Shown piece by piece: positions 1-9,841 of a stretch of 64,000 bases of DNA. Source of the DNA: Vibrio penaeicida (GTDB lineage: Bacteria > Pseudomonadota > Gammaproteobacteria > Enterobacterales > Vibrionaceae). Position numbers and translations under genes: made by a program. The stretch spans positions 124,001 through 188,000 of the forward strand of contig NZ_BFAQ01000015.1 in NCBI RefSeq assembly GCF_002933855.1. The letters are read 5' to 3'. The first letter of the stretch is position 1. Every line of letters begins with the position of its first letter. The notes under the pieces are model-generated. The model was not told the origin of the DNA, searched no databases, and saw only the letters and a program-made list of their open reading frames with translations.

Positions 1-1
1 C

Positions 2-283
2 ATTACCATCAAAAACCTCAGCCAGCAGTCTGTACAGCTTATGAGTAGAAAGTGGCTTATTACGGACGGCAACCAGAAGCAATTGGTGGTAGAAGGTGAT
101 GGTGTCGTCGGAGAGCAGCCCGTTATTGATGCTGGCGACGAATACACTTATACAAGTGGTACCGCAATTGAGACGCCAATAGGTGTCATGCAAGGTCACT
201 ACCTGATGCACGACCAATCTGGCGGTGAGTTCAAAGCCGATATCGACCCATTCCGTCTCGCAGTACCCAATATCCTCAATTAA
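2..283 (+). CDS. apaG: ApaG protein, C-terminal part (5' end outside window)
   Basis: The reading frame is open from base 2, so this is the last 93 residues of a protein usually about 125 residues long; the start lies upstream of the window. The visible part has the fibronectin-like beta-sandwich sequence typical of ApaG ([29 protein letters not shown]). ApaG is a small conserved protein of unclear biochemical role. It sits 10 bp before apaH, as in the enterobacterial rsmA-apaG-apaH-folA order. An internal ATG at 41 is not the real start, because the family similarity continues upstream of it. Confidence 0.95.
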   Translation: MTIKNLSQQSVQLMSRKWLITDGNQKQLVVEGDGVVGEQPVIDAGDEYTYTSGTAIETPIGVMQGHYLMHDQSGGEFKADIDPFRLAVPNILN

Positions 284-293
284 GGAAAATTCA

Positions 294-1097
294 TTGGCAA
301 ATTATATTGTTGGTGACATCCAAGGGTGTTTTGAAGAACTGATCCTATTATTGGAATCGGCTCAATTTAACCGAAAAAAAGACATATTATGGTTTGCAGG
401 TGATCTTGTGGCTCGAGGTCCTAGCTCTCTTGAAACACTCAGGTTTGCCAAAGATCTAGGTAAAGCTACAAGAGTGGTTCTGGGTAATCACGACTTGCAT
501 TTGCTAGCGGTGTATCACGGTATTAGCCCTCTTAAAAAGAAAGACAAGACCGCCCCAATTATTGAAGCTGATGATTGTGACGAGCTGATGGCATGGCTTC
601 GTGAGCAACCGCTTATTGCTGAACATGATGAGTTTGTTATGTGTCATGCAGGCATTTCCCCACAATGGGACTTACAAACGGCGCGTAAAGAAGCACGCAA
701 AGTCGAGTCTGTTCTACAAAGCGACAAATGGGTTTGGTTACTGGAAAATATGTATGATAACCAGCCAGACCAATGGAATCCTAAGCTGAAAGGCATTGAA
801 CGTTATCGATACGCTATTAATGCGTTTACAAGAATGCGTTTTGTGCACCCCGATGGAAGATTAGATATGGCGTGTAAGCTTCCTCCATCCGATATTTCCG
901 ATGAACGTTTAATGCCTTGGTTTGACCTTCCTAACAAGAAAGATGTCGAAAAAACCATCCTATTTGGGCATTGGGCTGCTCTGGAAGGTGTTATTCAAGA
1001 AGAGGTGATCGGTTTAGATACGGGATGTGTCTGGGGTGGCGAGTTGACGATGATTCGCTGGGAAGATAAAAAACTGTTCACTCAAAAAGCGGTATAG
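294..1097 (+). CDS. apaH: Bis(5'-nucleosyl)-tetraphosphatase (symmetrical), ApaH
   Basis: Cytoplasmic metallophosphatase that splits Ap4A symmetrically into two ADP. The protein has 267 residues, close to the usual ~270-280. The calcineurin-type metal-binding motifs are in order: GDIQG (residues 7-11), GDLVARG (36-42) and GNHD (64-67), with later metal-ligand histidines in MCHAG and LFGHW. I start at TTG 294, giving MANYIVGDIQGC, because the family begins this way and AAGGAAAA lies just upstream. The in-frame codon at 225 would add 23 non-family residues lying inside apaG. It is translationally close to apaG (10 bp gap), so probably co-transcribed with it. Confidence 0.95.
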   Translation: MANYIVGDIQGCFEELILLLESAQFNRKKDILWFAGDLVARGPSSLETLRFAKDLGKATRVVLGNHDLHLLAVYHGISPLKKKDKTAPIIEADDCDELMAWLREQPLIAEHDEFVMCHAGISPQWDLQTARKEARKVESVLQSDKWVWLLENMYDNQPDQWNPKLKGIERYRYAINAFTRMRFVHPDGRLDMACKLPPSDISDERLMPWFDLPNKKDVEKTILFGHWAALEGVIQEEVIGLDTGCVWGGELTMIRWEDKKLFTQKAV

Positions 1098-1114
1098 GTA
1101 ACCCTATCCTTTTT

Positions 1115-1143
1115 AAGGAAGAAGTAAATCTTCTTCCTTTTCT
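1115..1143 (+). terminator. Hairpin terminator after apaH
   Basis: A perfect 10-bp stem AAGGAAGAAG/CTTCTTCCTT with loop TAAAT is followed by TTC-rich sequence. It lies between the convergent apaH and folA genes. The T tract is short, so termination may be modest. Confidence 0.6.
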
Positions 1144-1196
1144 TCAAAACTGAGCTCTAGAAGAAATCGACTGTCTGTGAGCTCTGTTTCAATAAC

Positions 1197-1682
1197 CTAA
1201 TTATTCCTTTCAAGAATAACAAACTCTAGGTTGTACGCATTTTTATCATTTTTACTGAAATATTCTTGATGCGTTTGCTTCCAACCTGCTCCCCAATCAG
1301 GGAACTGAATATCGCCGTCTATATCAGCATCTATATGTGTTACATAAAGCGTGTCTGCAATAGGTAAGCACTCTGCGTATATTGAACCACCACCGATGAT
1401 CATCAGCTCTTCAACACCCTCTACCAGTGACTTTGCTTGCTCAATACTGGTGACTGTCTCTACGCCTTCAATCGCTAAATTCGGATCGCGACTCACCACA
1501 ATATTTCGACGACCAGGTAGAGGTCGCCCAATAGATTTGTAAGTTTTTCGCCCCATAACGACAGGTTTTCCCATCGTACAACGCTTAAACCAAGCAAAAT
1601 CTGCAGGTAGATGCCATGGCATATCGTTGTCTTTACCAATTATGCGGTTACGAGCCATTGCGGCAATCATACTAATCTTCAT
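1197..1682 (-). CDS. folA: Dihydrofolate reductase
   Basis: Reduces dihydrofolate to tetrahydrofolate with NADPH in the cytoplasm; the target of trimethoprim. At 161 residues it is the usual chromosomal length. Family landmarks are IIGKDNDMPWHLPAD near the N terminus, with the catalytic acid at Asp28, VVMGRKTYKSIGRPLPGR for NADPH binding, and IIGGGSIY in the second half. The start is ATG at 1682 with AAAGGAC five bases upstream; an in-frame codon at 1700 would add six residues and is less likely. It lies only 18 bp after yjjB on the same strand, so it may be read through from yjjPB, an arrangement different from the E. coli apaH-folA layout in orientation. Confidence 0.97.
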   Translation of the reverse strand: MKISMIAAMARNRIIGKDNDMPWHLPADFAWFKRCTMGKPVVMGRKTYKSIGRPLPGRRNIVVSRDPNLAIEGVETVTSIEQAKSLVEGVEELMIIGGGSIYAECLPIADTLYVTHIDADIDGDIQFPDWGAGWKQTHQEYFSKNDKNAYNLEFVILERNN

Positions 1683-1700
1683 TTGGGTCCTTTGAAGCAA

Positions 1701-2165
1701 CTAAACAATGGGTTTTCGGCGGTAGAATAACAAACCCGGCATTGCTAAGCCAATGGCTAACCCAGCAATGATAAACATCGCTTTCAAGAAATTTTCTACT
1801 AAGTCACCGAATAGAACTTCGCTATACCCTAAGCTGTTCAACTCAACCAACGCAATCATGGCTTTAAAAGCGTAAACCCCAGGCACCATAGGAATTAAAG
1901 CTGCTACCGTAAATACTTTTGGATGAGCTAGGAACCGATGTGACCATCGCACACCAATAAACCCAACTATCGTTGCAGCAAGAAATGAAGCCCACTCAAT
2001 AGGAATTCCGTATTCCATCAATAAAAATCGGCTACCATGCCCTAAAGCACCACCAATCGCACAAAACCTTAGCGCGTTAACAGGGACATTGAATACCAAC
2101 GCAAAACCAACAGCGGGAATAGCGGCGAAGAACATATCATTAATTAACGCTAAAATTAGACTCAT
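1701..2165 (-). CDS. yjjB: Threonine/serine exporter family small subunit YjjB
   Basis: Integral membrane protein of 154 residues in the DUF3815/ThrE C-terminal family. It closely follows E. coli YjjB, including the stretches FAAIPAVGFA, ALGHGSR, AHPKVFTVAA and IPMVPG. Several hydrophobic segments span most of the protein. YjjB works with YjjP; in E. coli the pair has been reported to export succinate, while related ThrE proteins export threonine and serine, so the substrate here is open. The start is ATG 2165, which overlaps the yjjP stop by 4 bp and implies coupled translation. A longer in-frame start at 2180 is possible but has no family support. Confidence 0.92.
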   Translation of the reverse strand: MSLILALINDMFFAAIPAVGFALVFNVPVNALRFCAIGGALGHGSRFLLMEYGIPIEWASFLAATIVGFIGVRWSHRFLAHPKVFTVAALIPMVPGVYAFKAMIALVELNSLGYSEVLFGDLVENFLKAMFIIAGLAIGLAMPGLLFYRRKPIV

Positions 2166-2929
2166 CCGACCCAACCCCAAACACCAACAATGTTCATGGC
2201 TCCGATAATTCCCATAGCGGTTGCCAACGTCAACAAACTTGCCATAACAAATCGGGCAATCCCCATGTTGACATACCCTTTGAGCATGTCTGCGACAGCA
2301 TTGATCAAGGGCACACCCGGTACCAACATCAATACAGAAGACGCCATGGCAATAAATGGTTCGTTACCTATTTGAAAAGTGACCGCTTGTGCTGAAATTA
2401 ACGTGGTAACAAAAGCCGTGACAGAGAAATTGAGAAATGGATTAAAATGTCGATGGCCAATTTCTTGCCTAACGATCATGCCGACAGAAGATGCCAAGAA
2501 AGTCATGAAGAAAACGTTCCAATCTCCTCCTGCTAGCCGACTGAATGATGCGCAAGATAAACCTATCATGAACACGACTAACCAGCGGTTGTAACGCTCT
2601 GGGTTAATCTCTGCGAGCTTATTTTTCGCCAGCTCACAATCCAGTAATCCTTTTTCCATCAAGATGCAGATACGCTGAACTTGAGTAACCACTTTCATGT
2701 TAATTCCCCGATCGGGGCTGCGTCTTGCTGTGGTGATACAGTTACCGGATTTTAACGTAGTGACCACCAATGAACTCGCAGATAAAGACACTTCCACTTC
2801 ATCCATTTGGCTTGCAAGCCCTATTCTTCGAGTGATATCGCCGACTAACGTGCTTTCTGCACCATGAGCCAACAACATTTGCGCCGCTTGAGCGATAAGC
2901 CGAGTGACTTCTCGCTGATTGTTATCCAT
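2162..2929 (-). CDS. yjjP: Threonine/serine exporter family large subunit YjjP
   Basis: 255-residue protein of the DUF1212/ThrE N-terminal family. A cytoplasmic N-terminal part (about residues 1-120: MLLAHGAES, RRSPDRGINM) is followed by about five membrane segments with the characteristic MLVPGVPLINAVADM motif. Partner of YjjB, whose start codon overlaps the end of this gene. The start is placed at ATG 2929, because AGAGG lies 7 bases upstream; two upstream in-frame codons (2935, 2944) sit on or before that ribosome-binding site. Probably the first gene of a yjjP-yjjB-folA transcript. Confidence 0.92.
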   Translation of the reverse strand: MDNNQREVTRLIAQAAQMLLAHGAESTLVGDITRRIGLASQMDEVEVSLSASSLVVTTLKSGNCITTARRSPDRGINMKVVTQVQRICILMEKGLLDCELAKNKLAEINPERYNRWLVVFMIGLSCASFSRLAGGDWNVFFMTFLASSVGMIVRQEIGHRHFNPFLNFSVTAFVTTLISAQAVTFQIGNEPFIAMASSVLMLVPGVPLINAVADMLKGYVNMGIARFVMASLLTLATAMGIIGAMNIVGVWGWVG

Positions 2930-2980
2930 AACCATGCCTCTCAATTGACGAGCAGAAAATTATACAATTGCTATACAAAT

Positions 2981-3015
2981 AAAAAATGCCGCAACCAAAG
3001 TTTGCGGCATTTTTA
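2981..3015 (-). terminator. Hairpin terminator after obgE
   Basis: Stem TGCCGCAA/TTGCGGCA with A tract on one side and T tract on the other, so it can work in both directions. It is placed 18 bp past the obgE stop and just upstream of yjjP. Confidence 0.85.
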
Positions 3016-3032
3016 AAATGAATACGTACGGG

Positions 3033-4397
<1,365 letters not shown>

Positions 4398-4428
4398 TAA
4401 AAAACCCCGCCGAATCGGCAGGGCTTTT
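4398..4428 (-). terminator. Hairpin terminator after rpmA
   Basis: On the minus strand, CCCTGCC/GGCGGGG (one G-U pair) with loop GATTC is followed by six T residues. It closes the rplU-rpmA transcript 22 bp after the rpmA stop. Confidence 0.9.
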
Positions 4429-4449
4429 GAATTCAGCTAAAAACTAAAT

Positions 4450-4707
4450 TTATTCAGATTCGATGCTAACGAATTTACGGTTTTTAGGACCTTTAACTTC
4501 AAATTTCACTTTACCTTCAGTAAGAGCGAAAAGAGTGTGGTCTTTACCGATACCAACGTTAGTACCAGCGTGGAACTTAGTACCACGTTGACGAACAATG
4601 ATGTTACCTGCAAGAACAGATTCACCACCGAAACGCTTAACACCAAGACGTTTGCTTTCTGAATCGCGGCCGTTACGAGTAGAACCGCCAGCTTTTTTGT
4701 GTGCCAT
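4450..4707 (-). CDS. rpmA: 50S ribosomal protein L27
   Basis: 85 residues, full family length. It begins [18 protein letters not shown], the flexible N-terminal arm that reaches the peptidyl-transferase centre, and continues with GVKRFGGE and [11 protein letters not shown]. It has no N-terminal extension of the type cleaved in Firmicutes. It forms an operon with rplU (22 bp gap) and ends at a strong terminator. Confidence 0.98.
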   Translation of the reverse strand: MAHKKAGGSTRNGRDSESKRLGVKRFGGESVLAGNIIVRQRGTKFHAGTNVGIGKDHTLFALTEGKVKFEVKGPKNRKFVSIESE

Positions 4708-4729
4708 TGTTAAACTCTCCTAATATCTA

Positions 4730-5041
4730 TTAAGCGTTGATGCCAGTGATTTTCACTTCAGTGAACCACTGACGATGGCCTTGTTGCTTACGAGAGTGCT
4801 TACGACGACGGAACTTAACGATTTTAACTTTATCGCCACGACCGTGCTTAACCACTTCAGCAGTTACCTTGCCGCCCTCTACAAGAGGAGCACCAACAGC
4901 GATTTCTTCGCCGTTAGCTACAAGAAGAACCTTGTCGAACTCAACAGTTGCGCCAGTTTCAACGTCTAATTTTTCTAAACGAAGAGTTTGACCTTCGCTT
5001 ACACGGTGTTGTTTACCACCAGATTGGAAAACAGCGTACAT
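4730..5041 (-). CDS. rplU: 50S ribosomal protein L21
   Basis: 103 residues, standard length. Typical L21 sequence from [14 protein letters not shown] at the start to [16 protein letters not shown] near the C terminus, which contacts 23S rRNA. First gene of rplU-rpmA. The promoter must lie in the 267-bp region shared with divergent ispB, the same arrangement as in E. coli. Confidence 0.98.
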   Translation of the reverse strand: MYAVFQSGGKQHRVSEGQTLRLEKLDVETGATVEFDKVLLVANGEEIAVGAPLVEGGKVTAEVVKHGRGDKVKIVKFRRRKHSRKQQGHRQWFTEVKITGINA

Positions 5042-5308
5042 ATTTTACTCCGCTTTTTCCGCACAGCCTATGCTATGTGAGCAATTTGGGTGTGCGCTAA
5101 ACTAATCATCAATAGGGCGCAGATTCTACAGAAAGGCTATCCCCATGACAAGCCATATTTTTAAAAAATTGGCGAAAAGCTAATCGCCAAAGAAAAGTGT
5201 GCCAATCATGCCGTTAGATAATGTATTTCGCAACGATTTTTAGTGTAATATTCAGCAATTAATAAAAATCATTAAGCCTTACAGGGTATAACCTCAGCCG
5301 GAAGAACA

Positions 5309-6280
5309 ATGGATTTTAAAGCTATCCAAGCGCTCACAGCCGATGATATGGCAAAAGTGAACGAAACCATCCTTGCTCAACTTAACTCTGATGTGAGTTT
5401 AATTAACCAACTAGGATTTTATATTGTAAGTGGTGGCGGTAAACGTATTCGTCCGCTACTTGCTGTATTGTCTGCTCGTGCATTGGGCTATGAAGGTAAT
5501 AGTCACACCACCGCTGCAGCCTTTATTGAATTCATTCACACTGCCACTTTATTACACGACGACGTCGTTGATGAATCAGATATGCGTCGAGGCAAGGCCA
5601 CCGCTAATGCGGCTTTTGGAAATGCAGCCAGTGTACTTGTGGGTGACTTTATTTATACGCGCTCTTTTCAGATGATGACGAAGCTAGGATCTATGGAGAT
5701 CCTCGAGCTAATGAGCGATGCTGTCAACATTATTGCTGAAGGAGAAGTACAGCAATTGATGAATTGCAATGACCCAGATACAACTGAAGAAAGCTATATG
5801 CAGGTCATCTATTCAAAAACAGCACGTTTGTTTGAAGCTGCCACTCAAATTGGAGCGATTTTGACCGACGCTTCTCCAGAAGTCGAAAAGGCAATGCAGA
5901 ACTATGGAAAATACTTAGGTACAGCTTTCCAGCTTATTGACGACGTTATGGATTACACATCCGACGGCGAAGATATGGGTAAAAACGTTGGGGATGACCT
6001 TGCAGAAGGTAAACCAACTTTACCTCTTTTATATGCCATGCAAAATGGTACTGAAGCGCAGAGAGCGATGATTCGTGAAGCTATTGAAGAATCGAATGGC
6101 ATGGAGCGCTTTGATGACATCATGCAAGCGATGCGTGAAACAGCTTCTTTGGAATACACGTCGGGTCTTGCTCATCAAGAAGCGGATAAAGCCATTGCAG
6201 AGCTCAACGTACTGCCAGAGTCAGAATATAAGCAAGCGCTTGTAACTTTGGCTCACATGGCGGTTAAGCGCAGTAAGTAG
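5309..6280 (+). CDS. ispB: Octaprenyl diphosphate synthase
   Basis: Trans-polyprenyl diphosphate synthase that extends farnesyl diphosphate with isopentenyl diphosphate to make the side chain of ubiquinone and menaquinone. Length is 323 residues, equal to the E. coli enzyme. The first aspartate-rich motif is DDVVDESD (about 84-91) and the second is DDVMD in FQLIDDVMDYTSD (about 211-215). GGGKRIRP binds the diphosphate. The start ATG 5309 follows GGAAGAACA. It is divergent from rplU-rpmA, as in enterobacteria. Confidence 0.96.
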   Translation: MDFKAIQALTADDMAKVNETILAQLNSDVSLINQLGFYIVSGGGKRIRPLLAVLSARALGYEGNSHTTAAAFIEFIHTATLLHDDVVDESDMRRGKATANAAFGNAASVLVGDFIYTRSFQMMTKLGSMEILELMSDAVNIIAEGEVQQLMNCNDPDTTEESYMQVIYSKTARLFEAATQIGAILTDASPEVEKAMQNYGKYLGTAFQLIDDVMDYTSDGEDMGKNVGDDLAEGKPTLPLLYAMQNGTEAQRAMIREAIEESNGMERFDDIMQAMRETASLEYTSGLAHQEADKAIAELNVLPESEYKQALVTLAHMAVKRSK

Positions 6281-6298
6281 CTGAAGGTTTAGCCATAT

Positions 6299-6327
6299 AA
6301 TAGAGGGAGTCATATTCTTCCTCTATT
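6299..6327 (+). terminator. Hairpin after ispB (weak terminator candidate)
   Basis: AATAGAGGGA pairs with TTCCTCTATT (10 bp, one G-U) 18 bp past the ispB stop. No T tract follows. Two more hairpins lie downstream (AGCCTC/GAGGCT near 6366-6383 and GCTTGTC/GACAAGC at 6404-6420) before the bidirectional terminator at 6442. Confidence 0.4.
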
Positions 6328-6441
6328 TACTCGCTTCTTTATATCCCTACTCGTCTATATACATAGCCTCTATATATGAGGCTTAGTATACTCTGTGTCT
6401 CTAGCTTGTCGTTGACAAGCAAAAAGTAGTACCACAAGATC

Positions 6442-6470
6442 AAAAAAACCGACCACACGGTCGGTTTTTT
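6442..6470 (-). terminator. Bidirectional terminator between ispB and mdh
   Basis: ACCGACC/GGTCGGT stem with a 4-base loop, A6 on the left and T6 on the right. It serves mdh on the minus strand and can stop ispB read-through on the plus strand. Confidence 0.9.
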
Positions 6471-6491
6471 ATTTCTCGATATTGGGAGAAC

Positions 6492-7427
6492 TTACTTAGC
6501 GAAGTCCACACCGATGCTGATGTCGCCTTTAAGCGTATCTAGCATGCCATCAAGTGCAGCTTGCTCGTAAGCGCTGATTTCACCGTAGCTCAAGACTTCT
6601 TCTACGCCATTCTTACCCAATTTAATTGGTTGCGCGAAGTACTCTGCGTGCTCACTGCCGCCATCAACGTATGCACACTCAACTACGCCTTCTTCACCTT
6701 GAAGTGCTTTCACAAGTGATAGACCGAATCGACATGCTGCTTGTCCCATAGACAAGGTTGCGCTACCGCCACCAGCTTTCGCTTCAACAACTTCAGTACC
6801 AGCATTTTGAATGCGCTTTGTTAGAGCATCGATTTCTTCATCGGTAAACTCTACACCTTCCACTTGTGAAAGAAGAGGAAGAATAGTCACACCAGAGTGA
6901 CCACCAATAACAGGTACACGAACATCGCCTGGATCTTTATCTTTTAATTCAGCTACGAAAGTTTCAGAACGGATCACATCCAATGTGGTCACACCGAACA
7001 GTCTGCGCTTGTCATAAACGCCTGCTTTCTTAAGTACTTCAGCAGCGATTGGTACAGTAGTATTTACAGGGTTTGTAATGATACCAACACAGGCTGTTGG
7101 ACATACTACAGCAATCTTTTCAGCTAGTGATTTAACAATACCTGCGTTAACGTTAAACAGATCAGCACGATCCATACCCGGCTTACGTGCAACACCTGCA
7201 GAAATCAGTACAACATCTGCACCTTCTAGTGCTGGAGTCGGGTCTTCGCCTGCATAACCTTTAATTGAAACCGGAGTTGGGATGTGGCTCAAATCTGCCG
7301 CTACACCCGGAGTAACAGGTGCGATGTCGTAAAGAGCAAGATCAGATCCAGCTGGTAGACGGTTCTTTAGTAGAAGTGCGAGTGCTTGGCCAATGCCTCC
7401 TGCGGCACCAATTACGGCTACTTTCAT
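6492..7427 (-). CDS. mdh: Malate dehydrogenase (NAD)
   Basis: TCA-cycle enzyme that interconverts malate and oxaloacetate with NAD. 311 residues, very close to E. coli Mdh throughout. The N-terminal Rossmann motif is GAAGGIGQ (about 7-14), the substrate-binding loop is [16 protein letters not shown] follows, and the active-site histidine is in GGHSGVT. ATG 7427 ([11 protein letters not shown]) is chosen; nine further in-frame residues upstream are not family-like. It is divergent from argR, as in E. coli, across a 397-bp gap. Confidence 0.98.
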   Translation of the reverse strand: MKVAVIGAAGGIGQALALLLKNRLPAGSDLALYDIAPVTPGVAADLSHIPTPVSIKGYAGEDPTPALEGADVVLISAGVARKPGMDRADLFNVNAGIVKSLAEKIAVVCPTACVGIITNPVNTTVPIAAEVLKKAGVYDKRRLFGVTTLDVIRSETFVAELKDKDPGDVRVPVIGGHSGVTILPLLSQVEGVEFTDEEIDALTKRIQNAGTEVVEAKAGGGSATLSMGQAACRFGLSLVKALQGEEGVVECAYVDGGSEHAEYFAQPIKLGKNGVEEVLSYGEISAYEQAALDGMLDTLKGDISIGVDFAK

Positions 7428-7824
7428 GGTTATTCTCCTTGGGTAATTTAGCAATACTTCACGTTAAGGTATGAAACCTTTGTAAGTTGGTTTTTCTAAC
7501 CTAAATTGTAGATAAGAAACTATAGTAACTACGTTCTTATTACAATTAATTAACGACATCTTTGCGACTTCGCGCAAATCGACCTTTTCGTGCTACAAAA
7601 TGAAGTAAGAGAATGCTCTTAAAACCCAGAGCATACAACAAGTTTGATCAAAATATTTGTGGCATAAATCTCACCTAAAAGCGCCGGAAATTAGAACTTT
7701 TCATCTAAGAGTAAAAGAATGAATACAAGTGACTTTAGTAGCAGAAATTGGGCAGAAGTTGGTGAAGGTGCATTATCTATGCAAAAATAACAAAAATAGT
7801 TTTAACTATATGAAATTGAGAATC
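7428..7824. promoter_or_regulatory. mdh-argR divergent intergenic region
   Basis: 397 bp with no gene that I can support. It must hold the promoters of both genes. Just upstream of argR there is TGCAT-TATCT-ATGCA (7769-7783), a perfect 5-bp inverted repeat that resembles an ARG-box half-site pair but with a 5-base rather than 4-base centre, and a second inverted repeat ATAGTT...AACTAT at 7796-7809. ArgR autoregulation is known in enterobacteria; these as its operators are a guess. Confidence 0.35.
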
Positions 7825-8295
7825 ATGCGAAATACAGAAAAACAAGACAACCTTGTACGTGCTTTTAAAGCACTATTAAAAGAAGAACGCTTTGGTTCGC
7901 AGGGGGAAATCGTCGATGCTCTGAGATCTGAAGGTTTTGAAAACATAAACCAGTCGAAAGTATCTCGAATGCTAACTAAGTTTGGTGCTGTTCGTACAAG
8001 AAACGCTAAAATGGAGATGGTGTACTGTCTTCCTGCAGAACTTGGCGTTCCTACCGTATCGAGCTCTCTACGCGAGCTAGTATTGGACATAGACCACAAC
8101 AACGCGCTGGTTGTAATCCATACAGGTCCTGGAGCTGCACAGCTTATTGCTCGGTTATTAGATTCTCTAGGTAAATCAGAAGGCATCTTAGGTGTTGTCG
8201 CGGGTGATGACACTATCTTTATTACACCGACTCTCCCCGTTCCTACCAAGGAACTGTATGACTCCGTTTGTGATTTATTTGATTACCATGGCTAA
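7825..8295 (+). CDS. argR: Arginine repressor ArgR
   Basis: Arginine-responsive hexameric repressor of arginine biosynthesis, and cofactor in dimer resolution at cer-type sites in E. coli. 156 residues, exactly the E. coli length, starting MRNTEKQ. The N-terminal winged helix (about 1-75) has SQGEIVDAL and [19 protein letters not shown]. The C-terminal oligomerisation and arginine-binding domain has [14 protein letters not shown] and AGDDTIF. ATG 7825 is chosen over in-frame codons at 7729 and 7810 because it matches the family start. It lies opposite mdh. Confidence 0.97.
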   Translation: MRNTEKQDNLVRAFKALLKEERFGSQGEIVDALRSEGFENINQSKVSRMLTKFGAVRTRNAKMEMVYCLPAELGVPTVSSSLRELVLDIDHNNALVVIHTGPGAAQLIARLLDSLGKSEGILGVVAGDDTIFITPTLPVPTKELYDSVCDLFDYHG

Positions 8296-8611
8296 TTCAC
8301 ACCAGTGCAAATGACAAATAACTCATTTCATTACTATTGTGATCTATCGCACATTTAAAGCAATCTGCGACTAAACTAATCACGAATATCTAACCCCATG
8401 AAAAACAAAGATTTTATGGGGTTGGGCATTTCCCTTATTCCTTTTCAACTCTAGACTTATCATCTATAGAAATTAACATTCTTGTAATTTCCAACCGGAT
8501 TTTTGCTATTATTCAGCCACTTTTTCATCTAATGGACTGAAAAAGATGCCGTTTCCAATAGGAAGCTATTCCACATTCGTGGCGAATAATGAAAATAAGG
8601 AAGGGAAATTC
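8296..8611 (+). other. Intergenic region argR to TAXI-TRAP binding protein
   Basis: 316 bp. It contains a hairpin at 8392-8423 (AACCCCAT/ATGGGGTT, extendable with a bulged base) that may terminate argR, although the T tract is absent. The rest is A+T-rich sequence in which the promoter of the transporter operon should lie, with TTGTAA at 8482 and TATTAT near 8507 as weak elements. I see no gene. Confidence 0.35.
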
Positions 8612-9580
8612 ATGGCATTTAAACACCTTGTAAAAATCAGTGTGATTGCAGCAGCAGTAGCTGGCGCTGGTTCTGTTCATGCTCAAGAATTCATTACCAT
8701 TGGCACAGGCTCTGTAACTGGCGTTTATTACCCAACTGGTGGTGCAATTTGTAAGCTTGTGAACAAGGGTCGCAAAGAACACAACATTCGTTGTTCAGTA
8801 GAGTCTACTGGTGGTTCTATTTACAACGTAAATACCATCCGTGCTGGTGAACTGGACTTTGGCGTTGTTCAATCTGACTGGCAGTACCATGGCTACAATG
8901 GTACAAGTAAATTCTCTGAGCAAGGTCCGTACAAAAAGCTACGTGCTATGTTCTCTTTGCACACTGAACCGTTCAACATTATTGCTCGCGCAGATGCAGG
9001 TATCGATAACGTTGCAGACCTTAAAGGTAAGCGCGTAAACATTGGTAACCCTGGCTCTGGTGACCGAGCAACAATGGGTGTGGTTATGGATGCATTCGGC
9101 TGGACAAACGATAGCTTCAAGCTAGCATCAGAACTGAAAGGTTCTGAGCGTTCTCAGGCACTTTGTGATAACAAGATTGATGCGTTCATCTATATGGTTG
9201 GTCATCCAAATGGATCAATCAAAGAAGCAACAACGTCTTGTGATGCAAAACTGGTTTCCGCAACAGGTAGCAACATCGATGAAATCGTTGCTGGTAACCC
9301 ATACTACGCATACAGCAATGTACCTGCTGGTATGTACCGTGGAACAGAGTCTGACGTGAAGAGTTTTGGTGTTGCAGCTACTATGGTGACAACTTCAGAT
9401 GTATCTGATGACGTCGCTTACAACGTAGCAAAAGCAGTATTCGAAAACTTCAATACGTTTAAACGCCTACACCCTGCGTTCGCGAACCTGAAGAAAGAAG
9501 ACATGGTAAAAGCCGGTCTTTCTATCCCTCTTCACCCGGGTGCTGCGAAATACTACAGAGAAGTAGGTCTACTAAAATAA
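8612..9580 (+). CDS. TAXI-family TRAP transporter solute-binding protein
   Basis: Periplasmic substrate-binding protein of a TRAP transporter, 322 residues. The first ~23 residues are a Sec signal peptide (MAFKHLVK, hydrophobic alanine-rich core, cleavage after VHA). The mature part shows TAXI features: ITIGTGSVTGVYYPTGGAIC at the start, VESTGGSIYNVN, LDFGVVQSDW, and LHPGAAKYYRE at the end. TAXI proteins typically bind small organic acids such as glutamate, but the ligand cannot be told from sequence. ATG 8612 follows GGAAGGGAAA; an upstream codon at 8546 would bury the signal peptide. Followed by a terminator and then the cognate permease. Confidence 0.93.
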   Translation: MAFKHLVKISVIAAAVAGAGSVHAQEFITIGTGSVTGVYYPTGGAICKLVNKGRKEHNIRCSVESTGGSIYNVNTIRAGELDFGVVQSDWQYHGYNGTSKFSEQGPYKKLRAMFSLHTEPFNIIARADAGIDNVADLKGKRVNIGNPGSGDRATMGVVMDAFGWTNDSFKLASELKGSERSQALCDNKIDAFIYMVGHPNGSIKEATTSCDAKLVSATGSNIDEIVAGNPYYAYSNVPAGMYRGTESDVKSFGVAATMVTTSDVSDDVAYNVAKAVFENFNTFKRLHPAFANLKKEDMVKAGLSIPLHPGAAKYYREVGLLK

Positions 9581-9601
9581 ACTAAGTAGAAATACTTTGA
9601 T

Positions 9602-9631
9602 AAAAAAGGAGGCACTCACGCCTCCTTTTAT
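9602..9631 (+). terminator. Hairpin terminator after the TAXI binding protein
   Basis: AAAAAGGAGGC/GCCTCCTTTTA with loop ACTCAC, 22 bp past the stop. Partial termination here would let the binding protein be made in excess over the permease, a usual ratio for such systems. Confidence 0.8.
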
Positions 9632-9841
9632 TGGCATATCAAACAATCGTTATTCCTGTTATGCCAACTTCAATTTGACAGACATACTGTTTCAAAACAC
9701 AAGTCATTGTCTTCATCAGTCTCAATAGCTAGACTGGTGAAACTTGTTAACATTTTGTTAAGAATTTTTCGTTACATTAATTGAACGACCTGCTGCTGGA
9801 CTTGCAGCATATAACACCAAAATATAATAAGGATAACGTAC

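Noticed and set aside
7806..8249. 147-codon open frame opposite argR
   Set aside because: It is entirely antisense to a certain gene and shows no family features.
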